The notes under the pieces are model-generated. The model had not been told where the DNA came from, made no database searches, and saw only the letters and a program-made list of their open reading frames with translations. A stretch of DNA of 64,000 nucleotides from Paramoeba atlantica (lineage: Eukaryota > Discosea): NCBI GenBank assembly GCA_977017575.1, contig CDRNVI010000054.1:372001-436000 (forward strand), in the 5' to 3' direction. A program made the translations under genes and the position numbers. Positions within the stretch are counted from its first letter, which is position 1; every line of letters starts with the position of its first letter. Shown piece by piece: positions 39,706 to 50,235 of this stretch.

Positions 39706-40747
39706 CAGTAAACGTCACTATTCTGAGAGTCGCTAAAAATGAGAATTGGGCTGTCAACGTACAACTGACTAAAATGAGAATGCACCTTAGAAAATGAGAA
39801 TGGAGCTTCGGTCATGTGTCAACGTTCAATTCAATTTTACACTCAAAAATGAGAATTGAAAAAAAAAACGCTTTCGTTCTCTCACTGATTAACTCACTGC
39901 TTCATCTTCACTAACTGGAGAGGATGCGAGAGATCGGTGGAAATCACTGGGGATACCGTATACTCCCCCACTAATGGACCCCCCAGTAGCAGAGATTTCG
40001 CTATTTTTGGGCCGACACACAGTAACAAGGATTTGTCTCGGGAGGGTGGTTGGAGGGGGGGGGTGTCTGGACGGGATGAGGGTGGTTGTGCAGTAGCGAA
40101 TCGCGTGGTTTCTGGGTTGGCTGTACAGAAAATCAACGCACTCATGAAAGAAAAAGGCCTTTACCCACCGAAAAAGCATACCCCACCCAGTAACAAGGAT
40201 TTGGCCTTTATGGTCCAAAATCGATTCTATTACCGGGGGGGGGTATAGGTAGGTGGAGATAGATGGGGGTCACAGAGGATCACTGGAGATCATTTTTATC
40301 GTTGTCCCTTCTCTTCTTCCATTCATGAAAGGCACACAAATGTCTTAGTGAGACCAAAAAAAGAAAAGAAAACACTGATTTAGGTGACTACGAGTAATGA
40401 AACTTTGTTTTTCTGAAAACAAAACGCTAATACACAAAAGGAAAACTTGCGCTGTTTGACTGCGCGGCGTTCTTCTGATAGAGCGGCGACTCCGCAAACC
40501 AAGGAGATAGTGGGAGATCTCTGGGGATCATTTTTGTGCATCCAAAGCGGCCTGTTGCTCCGCTGCTAACATTTTTCTTGCAAAACGTTTTCTTTTTTAA
40601 AAATGAGAATTATGACTTGACCTCATAAAAAAGTGCCTGTCAACGTTCAACAGACCAATTCTGAGAATAGTGACGAAAAACGACAAAAAAGCCGTTTTTT
40701 GTGTGTCAACGTACAACTGAACATTCTGAGAATAGTGACGTTTACTG
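39706..40747. mobile_element. R-A non-autonomous transposon, copy 2
   Basis: The 1042 bp element is flanked by TA (39704, 40748), with ends CAGTAAACGTCACTATTC and complement. Its orientation is opposite to copy 1 at 1513. It contains a complete nested R-B. Several long stretches are identical to copy 1, suggesting fairly recent common origin. Confidence 0.85.
39956..40249 (+). mobile_element. R-B MITE nested in R-A copy 2, complete
   Basis: Bounded by TA at 39954 and 40250, with ends CCGTATACTCCCCC and the complement of CCTATACCCCCCCC. It occupies the same site as in R-A copy 1, so it inserted before R-A spread. Confidence 0.82.
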
Positions 40748-40749
40748 TA

Positions 40750-41976
40750 TTCGAAAAAACATTATTCACAAAATACTGAAATTTGAGGCAAAATATATTG
40801 CAAATTATTAGTGTATAATGTAATACATTTATTTTACTATATTATAGTTTCTGCGAACCCTGTTATAGTTTATAATTATTAATCAGATTCGATAAGTGAT
40901 TTTTTCTTATTATGGACTTCAAATTCTTGATTTTCGAGACACTTCGTTCAACTTGGAAACAATTTTTAGTGCAAAGTATGTCGTACAGGTGTCTTTCTAG
41001 ATAAAAAATGAAGAATTTGAGGTTTATAATTATAGAAGTGAGACTCAGAATTGTAATCTCATTAAATTTCTATGAACGAACCCTTTAGTGAGTTTCGGAG
41101 GTTTATAATTATTAATGAGAGGGGGAGTAATGTAACAATAATTTGTAAAACAAAAATTAGTAAATTTTTCATTAGTAAAGTATTTTGAAAAATTTAGAGT
41201 CTGCCATACTGTCCTGGACGTGGTGGTGCATGAGCTCGACCATACTCAATGCTTCGATGGAGCATGCTTCCCAACGTGTCGGCAAGGTCTCGTGTCGTGT
41301 GGCCTTTCCTTCTCGGGGGAGGGGAGTGGTGCACTGAAAAAGACAAGAAATTTCTTTTCTGGGAAAAAATTGGTGTATTGGTATTGACAATCCGCTGAGT
41401 GGCCCTTGGGTTGCAAATCATGAGATCACATTGTAGACTTTATCATGAATACGAAAATGTCAAACAAGACTGTCAAAATTCATTAGTATTTGGTTCGGTT
41501 AGCTAACAATGCTTTTGAGTTATTTTGACCAGAATTTTGATTCCGAGCTTCTACGTGATGAATTTTGTATAATAGGTTGACATTGCAAAAAGCGAAGCAT
41601 ACTTTTTGCTTTTGCTATTGATGCACGAAATACATGCTGATTAGCGCTCTATACTACCCGAGTAACTTTTTTGTCTCTACTTCGTTGAATATTCAACGAA
41701 CGGGTTTTTAATTTTTACAGAACCTATTTTCTTACCGAACAAGAATTCCCTGAAATTTTCGAATCTCTAGCTTTCTCGTCTGGGGGCAAAGCCCGACTGT
41801 GAGCCCCTGTTTGCAAGCAAGGCCCACCTGTGAGCACTGAGAAGCGCTGGAGCGCGCGGGTCGCGCACTGAGAACCTGTGTCTACCCCATGTGCGTAGTC
41901 GACGCGTTAGAAAAAGCTAGGACAAAACGTTTTATGGCCTTCGGGGGACCTCGACTGCTGGATTTATTTTCCTGAA
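40750..41976. other. gene-free stretch with repeat and GC island
   Basis: 41557-41645 matches 48309-48397 in direct orientation (GATGAATTTTGTATAATAGG). 41760-41930 is a GC-rich island with an internal repeat (GCCCGACTGTGAGCCCC, GCCCACCTGTGAGCAC) and no clear frame. A 75-residue - strand frame at 41421 is not supported. Confidence 0.45.
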
Positions 41977-41978
41977 TA

Positions 41979-43398
41979 CAGGGGTGTAAATTTAGATGTG
42001 GGGGGGTCCAAAATTCGTAAAATTTGGCTATTTTTGGAAAATAATAGCGCATTCGAGAGCTCTCGAACAGGGCTCATGAACGTGCATATACCGTATCCGT
42101 GTTAATTAGATTTTCGGATGCACATAAAAAAACTTAGTTTTTTGGAAGACGAAATCCTGCAATTTTCACAATTTTTCTGATTTTTGCCCTTATTCATGCC
42201 ACAACGACGGGATTGTGGACGATCTCCGGAACATAAGCACTCCGAAAGGGCTTATTCCTCGCCTGGGCACATAAAAGCAAGCTGGCGCATGCTTCTTGAT
42301 GCCGATTACGAAGCAACAGTCTTTTTCCCTAACCGCGCGCAATTTTCAAATTCATGATGCTACTGTGAAGCGCTGGGTGGAGCGCTATCGTGATACTGGA
42401 GAAGTAGACTCCAAGAACCAGAAACACGCCCCAACGAACATCGCTGTGACACCTGAACTACGTGAGGCTGCTTTGAAAGCGATAGACGAGGGTGTTCGAG
42501 ATCAACCCTATGGCATCAGGAGCTGGAGTGAGCTCCATCGGTTAATGGAAAATCTTGGGTTCACTTGCTCTCGTCAAACTTTGACGACCCACATGAAATC
42601 ACATGGCATCGTCTTGCGCACAGTCCGGAAATCCTCTGCACTTACCTCAGTGCATAAAGAGAAACGAGTACGTTTCTGTGAAGAAATGCTAATGTGGAGT
42701 GACGCGGAACTGTCCAATATCATTTGGATGGATGAAAAAAAAATTACCTGTGGGAAGAGTGGGGGGCACATCACGTACCTCTGCCGCAAAACTGACGCTC
42801 ACAAGGAGCAGCAAGGTGAATTGGATGCATGGCATGGGGGGATTGGTGTTATGGTTTGGATGGCAGCGAGCCTTAAGCATGGGTTTCACCTTCACGTTTT
42901 TCCTTCTGTTCGTTCTCAAGGAAACCGAGGTACAGTGACGGGGGCTATTTTTGATGAAGCCATGAAGAAGCGTGGAGGGTTAATTTCTTACCTTAAGCGG
43001 CACTGTTCTAGCGTTATTGCAATGGATAACTGTACGGTGCACAATCTGGCCAGGACAAGCTTTCAAGAGACAGTAATTACTGTTCTTCCTTAAAACGACA
43101 CATTCTATAGCCTCTGAAAACGCTATGAAGAGCTTTCGTAAGCGATGCCGTATTGTGCTTGAAAAGAACGGCGGAAACTGCAATTATTAATTTTTTTTTC
43201 CATTTTTTTCCGTGCTTTAGAAAGTTGCAAATCGCATTTGGGAGCCCTTTGTCGAGGGGGCAATACCCCCTTGTGCCTATCGCGGCCATGTTGCGTTCAT
43301 GAGCCCTGTTCGAGAGCTCTCGAATGCGCTATTAATTTCCACAATTGGCCAAGTTTTACGAATTTTAGACCCCCCCCACATCCAAATTTACACCCCTG
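41979..43398 (+). mobile_element. complete Tc1/mariner element C with ~95 bp inverted repeats
   Basis: The 1420 bp element is flanked by TA (41977, 43399). Both ends read CAGGGGTGTAAATTT and then share CATTCGAGAGCTCTCGAAC, 85-105 bases in. The transposase starts 'MPQRRDCGRSPEHKHS' at 42196, shifts frame near 42320, then reads 'ATVKRWVERYRDTGEVD', 'IIWMDEKKITCGKSGG' and 'VIAMDNCTVHNLAR'. About 60 residues holding the third catalytic residue are deleted at 43090, after which the tail 'SFRKRCRIVLEKNGG' resumes. It cannot make active transposase but its ends are intact, so it could be mobilised in trans. Confidence 0.88.
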
Positions 43399-43479
43399 TA
43401 TGTAGAACAATGTATGTAGAATAATGTTGATAATAAATGTCGTTCGAATATATTCATTTGGAAACTAGTGAGATGATGT

Positions 43480-44450
43480 GGCTCCCTCTCATCATACCTG
43501 GAGATATCCCGCCCAATCATTCGCGCCTCGTACACTTGAGCGAAATTCAGCTGCTGTACCATAGTGTCCCACATTATGATACCTAGTACTCGCTGAATAT
43601 CTCGAACAGTAACTAACTAGTCTTTTTGGAAGGAGCTCCACTTGGTAACGTTCGTTTCCGTGTGTTTCCAAGTAAGCATATGATATTCCCACCGGAAGTC
43701 TATGCCCGATATCGTGGCCGATAGAGCAGGTTCACGCAAATCCTTCCAAACAATTTGCAACCCCATTGGAGACGGTTTTGCACACTTCTTAAGGTTTGAA
43801 TACATTTGATGTAGTAGGGAGGCTCAGCACGATGTGATAGAGATGTCATAACATAATAGTAGAACTGCCATCTTTTTAGTTGTTCTCTTACTCACTATCC
43901 ACAGGAATCCGGGAGGCATTTGTGTAGTACAGCGTACTAATTGAGCATCGTACCCCGTTGGAACACAACGTAGTAATATGACCCATGCTGTGCACTGAGC
44001 AATGTATGAGGCCCATGAAAATCCCATTGATAGTACCCTCATTTCGAATATTCTTCCGCAACATCTAATGGAAAAATATTTTCCCACTAAGTTTGGAATC
44101 CTAATTTGATGAAACCAATGTCTGAGGTCTGTGATGAGGAAGCTTCCATTCGGAAAACAAGAAAGGACATGAACAATCTCTTCCAAAGGGGGCAAATTAA
44201 CTCCTGGTGGAGGCGCGCACATCTCGTTCTTCGTTCGCATGCATGGCTTGTTTATTTTAATAGGTGTGCTTTGAAAGAAGATCATCTTTAGCTAAAGAGT
44301 GACAGTAGTGTACTGCACAGTTTCGCAATGTATCTTCACGATATTCTAAGTCGTTCTCTTGTTTCAGTACTTTATTCATTGTATACGAGGGGCATGACCT
44401 GCTTCGTACTGTCTTGGACATTCCACATTGCGCATCTTTCTTCACGTCCA
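43480..44450 (-). mobile_element. fossil reverse transcriptase, LTR- or DIRS/TATE-type
   Basis: On the - strand a reverse transcriptase palm is recognisable: 'LITDLRHWFHQIRIP' followed by 'MGFSWASYIAQC' and a YDD-like site further on. The wording is closer to Ty3-like or tyrosine-recombinase (DIRS/TATE) elements than to LINEs, but the family cannot be fixed because no terminal repeats, integrase or recombinase are seen. The copy is broken in several places and old. It lies directly after the mariner element C and before a hAT relic of the same orientation. Confidence 0.55.
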
Positions 44451-44574
44451 CAGCTTCGCAGCTGCTAATCGCGTTCCACCATGGCGCAAGGTGTGCGTTC
44501 CATCAAACTTAACTCCGGTGGACCAATTTAGATCCTTTGCAGCCTTTTAGATCAAGTTCCCCACAGTCTTTTTT

Positions 44575-45235
44575 CTATACGATGGGAATACTATTTTCCC
44601 GTGCGGAACCCATTCTAACGCCTCTTCTAAGCACTGTGCTGCCTTTTCGTGTAGAGGCTTGTGTTGTTTGGCAAATGCTGTTCAGCATGTGGCCAATGTA
44701 AGACAAAAGTATTATAGAGGGAACTCGAGCTGCAATACCTTGCTGAAGAACAACCGTGTCAGAGACTCCAATGGGGAAAATTCTGTCATACATGTTATAC
44801 AATACTGTATATTCGCTTTAGGAGGTCCTTGCAATCGTTTCTAGCCACATGATTGACTGAATTTCCATCAGCGATCATCAATTTTAGCTTCAACAAACGT
44901 TGCGCTCCAAGATTGGCCTGTAGAGCACAGATTAGCTGCTCTGCCACAGGCTTTCCATCGAATGCTCGATGTCCCGATGAATAAATGGGAGGTAGTACGT
45001 ACACTCCAGGCCACATTGTCGGCCCCCCAGGCCACAGAGTACACCGTGAGAGCTTTTGACCTAATTCCTTCGGAATTCGACAGATCTCAAAAAAGTGGAA
45101 CGTTTCCCGTATTGTTTTCACATGTGGAGCCCCCCACATGAGTAACGAGTCAAAAAGACATGGAAAAAATGGAATTATTTTGAAATATTTCACGAAAAGT
45201 ACAATTTTTAGGTGTTTCTTGCTATAAAATGGCAT
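44575..45235 (-). mobile_element. hAT transposase relic
   Basis: Reverse-strand 'YVLPPIYSSGHRAFDGKPVA' and 'DGNSVNHVARNDCKDLL' align with 'FLLPPMYSRKHAAFDGKEAA' and 'DGSTVNHVARIECEEYM' of the better hAT copy at 60058; 'LLSYIGHMLNSICQ' matches 'LLRCVGHVLNNIAK'. Only the middle third of the protein is covered, with two or more frame changes. Confidence 0.7.
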
Positions 45236-45530
45236 CTCATCAACATACTATTTAGGAAAACCCCCGTTAAATCAACTGAGAATCTTATTCCAACACAGCC
45301 CCGAAAGAAACCCGAAAGAAAGAGCTTCGGGTGGCCATTAGAAAAGCTTTTGTGATGATTAAGCGCAGTCCCTATCAGCGTCAGGTTCTAAATTGTATGA
45401 ATTCAATTACAAAACGCATGTAAATTGTGCAGCGTGTAAAGGGGGGCCATACAGGGTACCGGTTTGTCGCTTCAAATAAGTATTTGTGGTGATTTTTTTC
45501 ATTTTTTTATCTAAAAGAAATATTATTTTT

Positions 45531-46140
45531 TTCACTCGAGCGACCCCCTACCCTCCTTATCGAGATAGGGGTCAAAATGAAGGCGAACACGATTTTCGAG
45601 GTAAATTTTTGAATATTTATTTTGTAAAACAGTGACTTGAAAGCCAGATAAGAAGTATGTAAGCAGGTAGCAAGCTCGTGATTAGTGCTCAGTTAAGTAT
45701 CTCCTTGCCTTCTCGCCCTCCAAAAATTCTTGGGATGGCTTTGCAAAACGTTTTCAGGCAATTCTGGTTCATCCCGAAAATTATTCAGAAAAAAGGGGGG
45801 GTTGTGAAAAAAATTGGACAAAATATTAAGAAAAATATTTATCGATAATGATAGCGCTTCTAATGTGCATATCTCATGACGTACGTGTCGTGCAGGAGGA
45901 CACACGGGACGAGATAGTTCGGTCGTGTAAAACCGAAGAAGAGTGAAAAATGACGCAAGAAATAGGCGTTCCGTAAAAATCATGGTTTTTAGCCCATTTT
46001 TTTGCGGTTTCGACATGAACCAGTTTTCCACGAGTGAAAAGGACCTCGGATTCGGAACGATTGGGTCGAAAAACGGTGGTATACCAATATGTACAAAATC
46101 GGAGAAAATACAAGACCTGTAGGGGGGGGTACATATCGTT
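45531..46140. repeat. R-F repeat, rearranged copy
   Basis: The hairpin part of R-F (TTCACTCGAGCGACCCCCTA) is at 45531 on + and the CGTTTTTCGACCCAATCGTT part is on - around 46060. In the copy at 22416 these parts are adjacent on one strand; here they face each other 450 bases apart. Confidence 0.6.
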
Positions 46141-46183
46141 GCCCACCACTGTAACTGACAACAAATATGTTTACTTCTGGCAA

Positions 46184-47381
46184 TCATCCTTGGCTGCGCG
46201 TAACCACACGATGCAAGTCCATCGGGACATAAACCCGTGAATCAGCGCTGATGAGTCCCACACTAAAGCGGGCGGACTCCACACACAGTAATCGTGCTTC
46301 TTCACTGTATTCCCCCTTTACCAGGGACCAGTAAGCCAAAAGGTGCGCGCTGAGGTCTAGAAGGAAGTGATTCGCCCCGATGCGGATCGCTTCACTTGCT
46401 AGTGAGCCAATAATCCAGCTGGAAGTGTGCAAGTACGTTTGTCGGCTAGAGCAACATTGCTAGATTTCTCTCCTCTGTATTCGACGCCTCTCACGGCCAA
46501 TTTGTTGTAAGCGATGCCTGTTTTGTCTATAGTGACGACAAATTCCTCGTTAAGAGTTCTATGTTGTGCACATGAAACAAGATGCACAACTCTCAAGAGC
46601 ATATCTCGGCCTTGGCCCTCCCAATTCGGAGGAAGCGAAGCTTTGTGAGCGCGTTTGGCGGATTTAAGAACTACGCCAAAGTCCTTTAACCAGATCACAA
46701 AAGAAAGATACGAGGGTGTCCATATCTCTTTCGTATCCCTTTGAACCGCCCTCAGCTCCTCAACTAATTCAGCCGAATCAGAATCGCCGTCAGAATCATT
46801 AAAAATGGATTCTCATACCAACCTTCAAAGATAAGCTTTTCCGACGGGGGTGTCGAAGAAGTGACACTCGTCGGCACGTTTTTTAATTATTGACTCGAGG
46901 TTTGTTTCAGAGAGGACCTCGCATTTGACCCAGTCAATTCTGTTAAGCCTTTGTTGCTTTTGTCTTGGCGAATCTGACGCCAACTTCTTATCTTTTGATA
47001 AGATAAATGTTCAGAAATAGAAGTGAATATTAACTTGATTTCCTTCTCTAGGCGATGGAAATTTCGGACATGTCTTCCAGGACCCTCATCTACATGAAAG
47101 TAGAGAACAGTTGAGACTAACCGGTCAATAACATCGCATACGTTGACTTTAGCTTCTGCTTACATTTGTTTCGTGCGTTGGCGAGTTTCTACTTCTTTTC
47201 CAGAGTTAACCCTTGTAAACTGAACATCAAACATCAAACTTCCATTTAAAGAGAAAACAGGGCCTTGCTCCGTAGTCGCATAAAGCTGTGCAAAGATAAA
47301 GGGCTGAAGCTGATACCAACTAACGTTTTGTCGAAGATTTGGATCGGTGCGAGAACTTGCTTCTCGCTGACAGCAAGGCAT
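46184..47381 (-). other. coding-like reverse-strand fragments, unidentified
   Basis: Open - strand frames at 46698-46399 ('FVVTIDKTGIAYNKLAVRGV') and 46432-46184 ('SWIIGSLASEAIRIGANHFL') look protein-coding and run on from each other; another is at 47381-47160. I do not recognise them. They may belong to the fossil reverse-transcribing element at 43480 or to another transposon. Confidence 0.35.
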
Positions 47382-48712
47382 CGAAAAAAATAATAAAATT
47401 TGTTTCTCTCAATTTATCTAAAAGACGAAAGTCGGCCTGAACATAATCATCAACAATCCTGTGTAATGCTAAACAGTGTTCCTCGACGTTTTTTTCCGAG
47501 TGATTGCGAACAAACTTATTTTTCAGATTCTGCTCACGATCGGCAATGCGCTAATGAGAAAAAAAGAACGCCAGAGCAGCGCTCTCTGGTACGACGATGT
47601 AAATAATTTATGCTTCGCAGGTATGCTGAATTTCTTACGTAGTTAGAAAACTTTTCGGAAGATGATAGAGCTGATATTGGGGGTACGAACTCGGAATAAC
47701 GAAACAAAACATAATGTTGATAAAAAATATTAATTGTTTCTGAAAAATTAGAAGTCCAAGAAAGAATGTCCAAGGAAGAGTAAGCGTTTTAATACTGTAT
47801 TAATACAGTACAGCATGTAGTACATGAATGAGTATATAATGCACCACAAACTTTCAGGAACTGGATGAGCAATTCTTTCGTCATGATGTACACTATGTAC
47901 TCTGTGTCTGAGTATTGATGTAACAAGCATTCACCACCTTTCGACTGAAGTTATACGGCATGGAAAAAATACAGTATATTTTGTTCTAAATAACAACGTT
48001 TCCTCCAAATAACTGGAATATTCGATGGTTGATTTCTATTGACACAATATGATTCGGTTTTGCACATTCCTCTGCATCATCAGTATTACAATATCTATTA
48101 TTTTTTGGGTTAACGGCAGCATACCGTATCAGGTTCCCATATCACAATATGCCATATCACAACACAAGTTACTTCTCTAGTATATCATCGGATAGGTATC
48201 ATCCGAGTATAAAATCAAAATCTTGTAAAGGGCACAATAAAACCAGAGCCTACCAATATTTTTATTTTATTTAGGTAAGTGTGATCGCAATTTGATTCAG
48301 AGATTCGACATGATGAATTTTGTATAATAGGTTGACATTGCATAAAGCGAAGCATTCTTTTTGCTTTTGCTATTGATGCACGATATACATGCTGATCTGT
48401 TACCTAAAGTCCCCCGGACACTTTATGATGTGCGTTCTTCATAATGCAGAAGGTAGAACATGGGATCCATTTTTCAAACATTTCCCAATGATAATATATA
48501 ATATTTGCCAACGAACTGTAGCAAACAAAAAGTTTGGTCGCAGCGTGTTCAGCGTTCCCGAAAAACGCTAAGCGCTATTCATAAATTGGTTCCCTATTCA
48601 TCAAATCTTATTAAATCCATGGCGCATAAACTACGACGCTTCCACACATTAACAAAATTTTTAAAACCCTGATTCATATTTCTTTCTTCATTTTTCTCTC
48701 CTTCAACCCCTT
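47382..48712. other. gene-free AT-rich stretch
   Basis: Holds an 18 bp perfect palindrome TACTGTATTAATACAGTA (47793) and the 89 bp repeat at 48309-48397 shared with 41557. The last 60 bases are the pyrimidine-rich leader of the next gene. Confidence 0.45.
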
Positions 48713-49627
48713 ATGAGCATCCTTCTCCTTCTCTGCCTCTTCAGTCCTCTGCTCGCCGCAACCGTTCCCCCCGCCCACCTCGCACGCCAATACGGCACCC
48801 CCACCTCCTCCTCCGCAAGCTACTTTACCCCTTCCTCCTCGGAGCCCCTCCCCGAGCCCTCTTCCTCGGTTCGGCCTCGAAAACCCAAAACCCCCCCACG
48901 ACGACGTACGATTCCGGAACCTCAACTGCATTATCCCCAACGGGTTCATACAGCTCCGAAACAAGCGCAGACGAAATTCCAGGAGTCAAAATTCCAAGAA
49001 AAAGCAAACGCTAACAAGCCGCGTGATCCCTTTACAAACGCAAACACGAGATCAGCAAGCTCTAAGCCTCCTGCGGCCCCTCCCCTGCCCTCCCTCGATG
49101 AAATCTCGGATCTTGTAAATTCATTTTTAAAAGATCCGTCGGTTTCTACCGAGATCGAAAACGAGTTATCCCCTCTGGTGGATGAACTCACGAAAACGTT
49201 AAAGTCTCCCGAGTTTGAAAACGAGATGGAGAACGTGGCCACGATGGTGAACGAGGCCAGTGGGAAGATAGCCAAGATGCTGGAAGGCGTCAAGGCGTTT
49301 GTGCGGGTGGTGAAAAAGATGGCCTCCGGGGTGATGGGGCTGGTGTCGTGGTTGGACACCTCCGAGGAGGCCCAGGCCTCGTCCTCTTTTATGACCAAGA
49401 TGGTACAAAAGTGGTTGGTACCGGAGTCGCTGAAAAAGGGGTTCGGGGAGCCCCTGGGGGATTTGCAGCGCTTGATGAAGCAGATGCAAAAAGCGGGGGA
49501 GGGAGTGCAAGGAGGGGAAGCGATGGGGGAAGAGTATGCTGAGGAAGAAGAGGCTGCGGAGGAAGAGGAGGCCCGGGGATGGGGTCATCACTTCCGACGC
49601 TGGGTTCCCAGCTGGCAACGTGAGTGA
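48713..49627 (+). CDS. secreted or lumenal helical protein, 304 aa
   Basis: Starts 'MSILLLLCLFSPLLAATVPP', a textbook signal peptide with likely cleavage after 'LAA' or nearby. Residues 20-120 are Pro/Ser/Lys/Arg-rich and disordered. Residues 125-260 are amphipathic helices ('VKAFVRVVKKMASGVMGLV'). 270-290 is an acidic Glu run. There are no Cys after the signal, no membrane helix and no family I recognise. GC-rich with a pyrimidine-rich leader, as in other host genes here; ends with TGA. Confidence 0.65.
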   Translation: MSILLLLCLFSPLLAATVPPAHLARQYGTPTSSSASYFTPSSSEPLPEPSSSVRPRKPKTPPRRRTIPEPQLHYPQRVHTAPKQAQTKFQESKFQEKANANKPRDPFTNANTRSASSKPPAAPPLPSLDEISDLVNSFLKDPSVSTEIENELSPLVDELTKTLKSPEFENEMENVATMVNEASGKIAKMLEGVKAFVRVVKKMASGVMGLVSWLDTSEEAQASSSFMTKMVQKWLVPESLKKGFGEPLGDLQRLMKQMQKAGEGVQGGEAMGEEYAEEEEAAEEEEARGWGHHFRRWVPSWQRE

Positions 49628-50235
49628 GGAGAAAGGTCTCAACACGTTGGTGGGAATGTTGAAAGTGTGTTGCTTTATTCTCTCAAAAATTAATTTTCAA
49701 AATGGATTGGATGTGCTTTGAAGCCTTTTTATACACGATTTGAAAATTATGTTCGCTACAGCCGTGTACAAAGGGTGTTTTTATGATGTGAGTATTATAA
49801 CAATAACACACTTGAATACATAATGTTTTCTCTCGAACAAGGCTGTGTGAGTACGCTATATAAAATTTGAGGTTGTTGATGTCACTTGGGGTTCTTGAAT
49901 GTGAACGTCAATATTACGATTTTTGAGTCGTTCAATATATTTTTATGAGCAGCGACATTGTACTTTCGCTGTTTGTTCCATAGCACATTACCATAAATAT
50001 TTATGTGCTTCATATCTTGAAACGAGCTCTGTACACAAGAATTATCCCTTCTACCAGAAGAAAATGATTTACAACTACAGTTTATTTTCCTTTCATGCGA
50101 CCAGCCTTAGCATTTTCTTGATCCCTGCTCCTCTTCAGCGAAGCGAACGTTGTGCCTGACAAAGGCACTTGTACATAAAAAAGCCCTTATCAAAGTGATA
50201 TTTTCTATTGCACCATTGCTTTGAGCTGTTTCACT
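49628..50235. other. spacer between secreted protein and helicase genes
   Basis: AT-rich, with a short palindrome AAAATTAATTTT near 49687. No gene seen. Confidence 0.45.
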
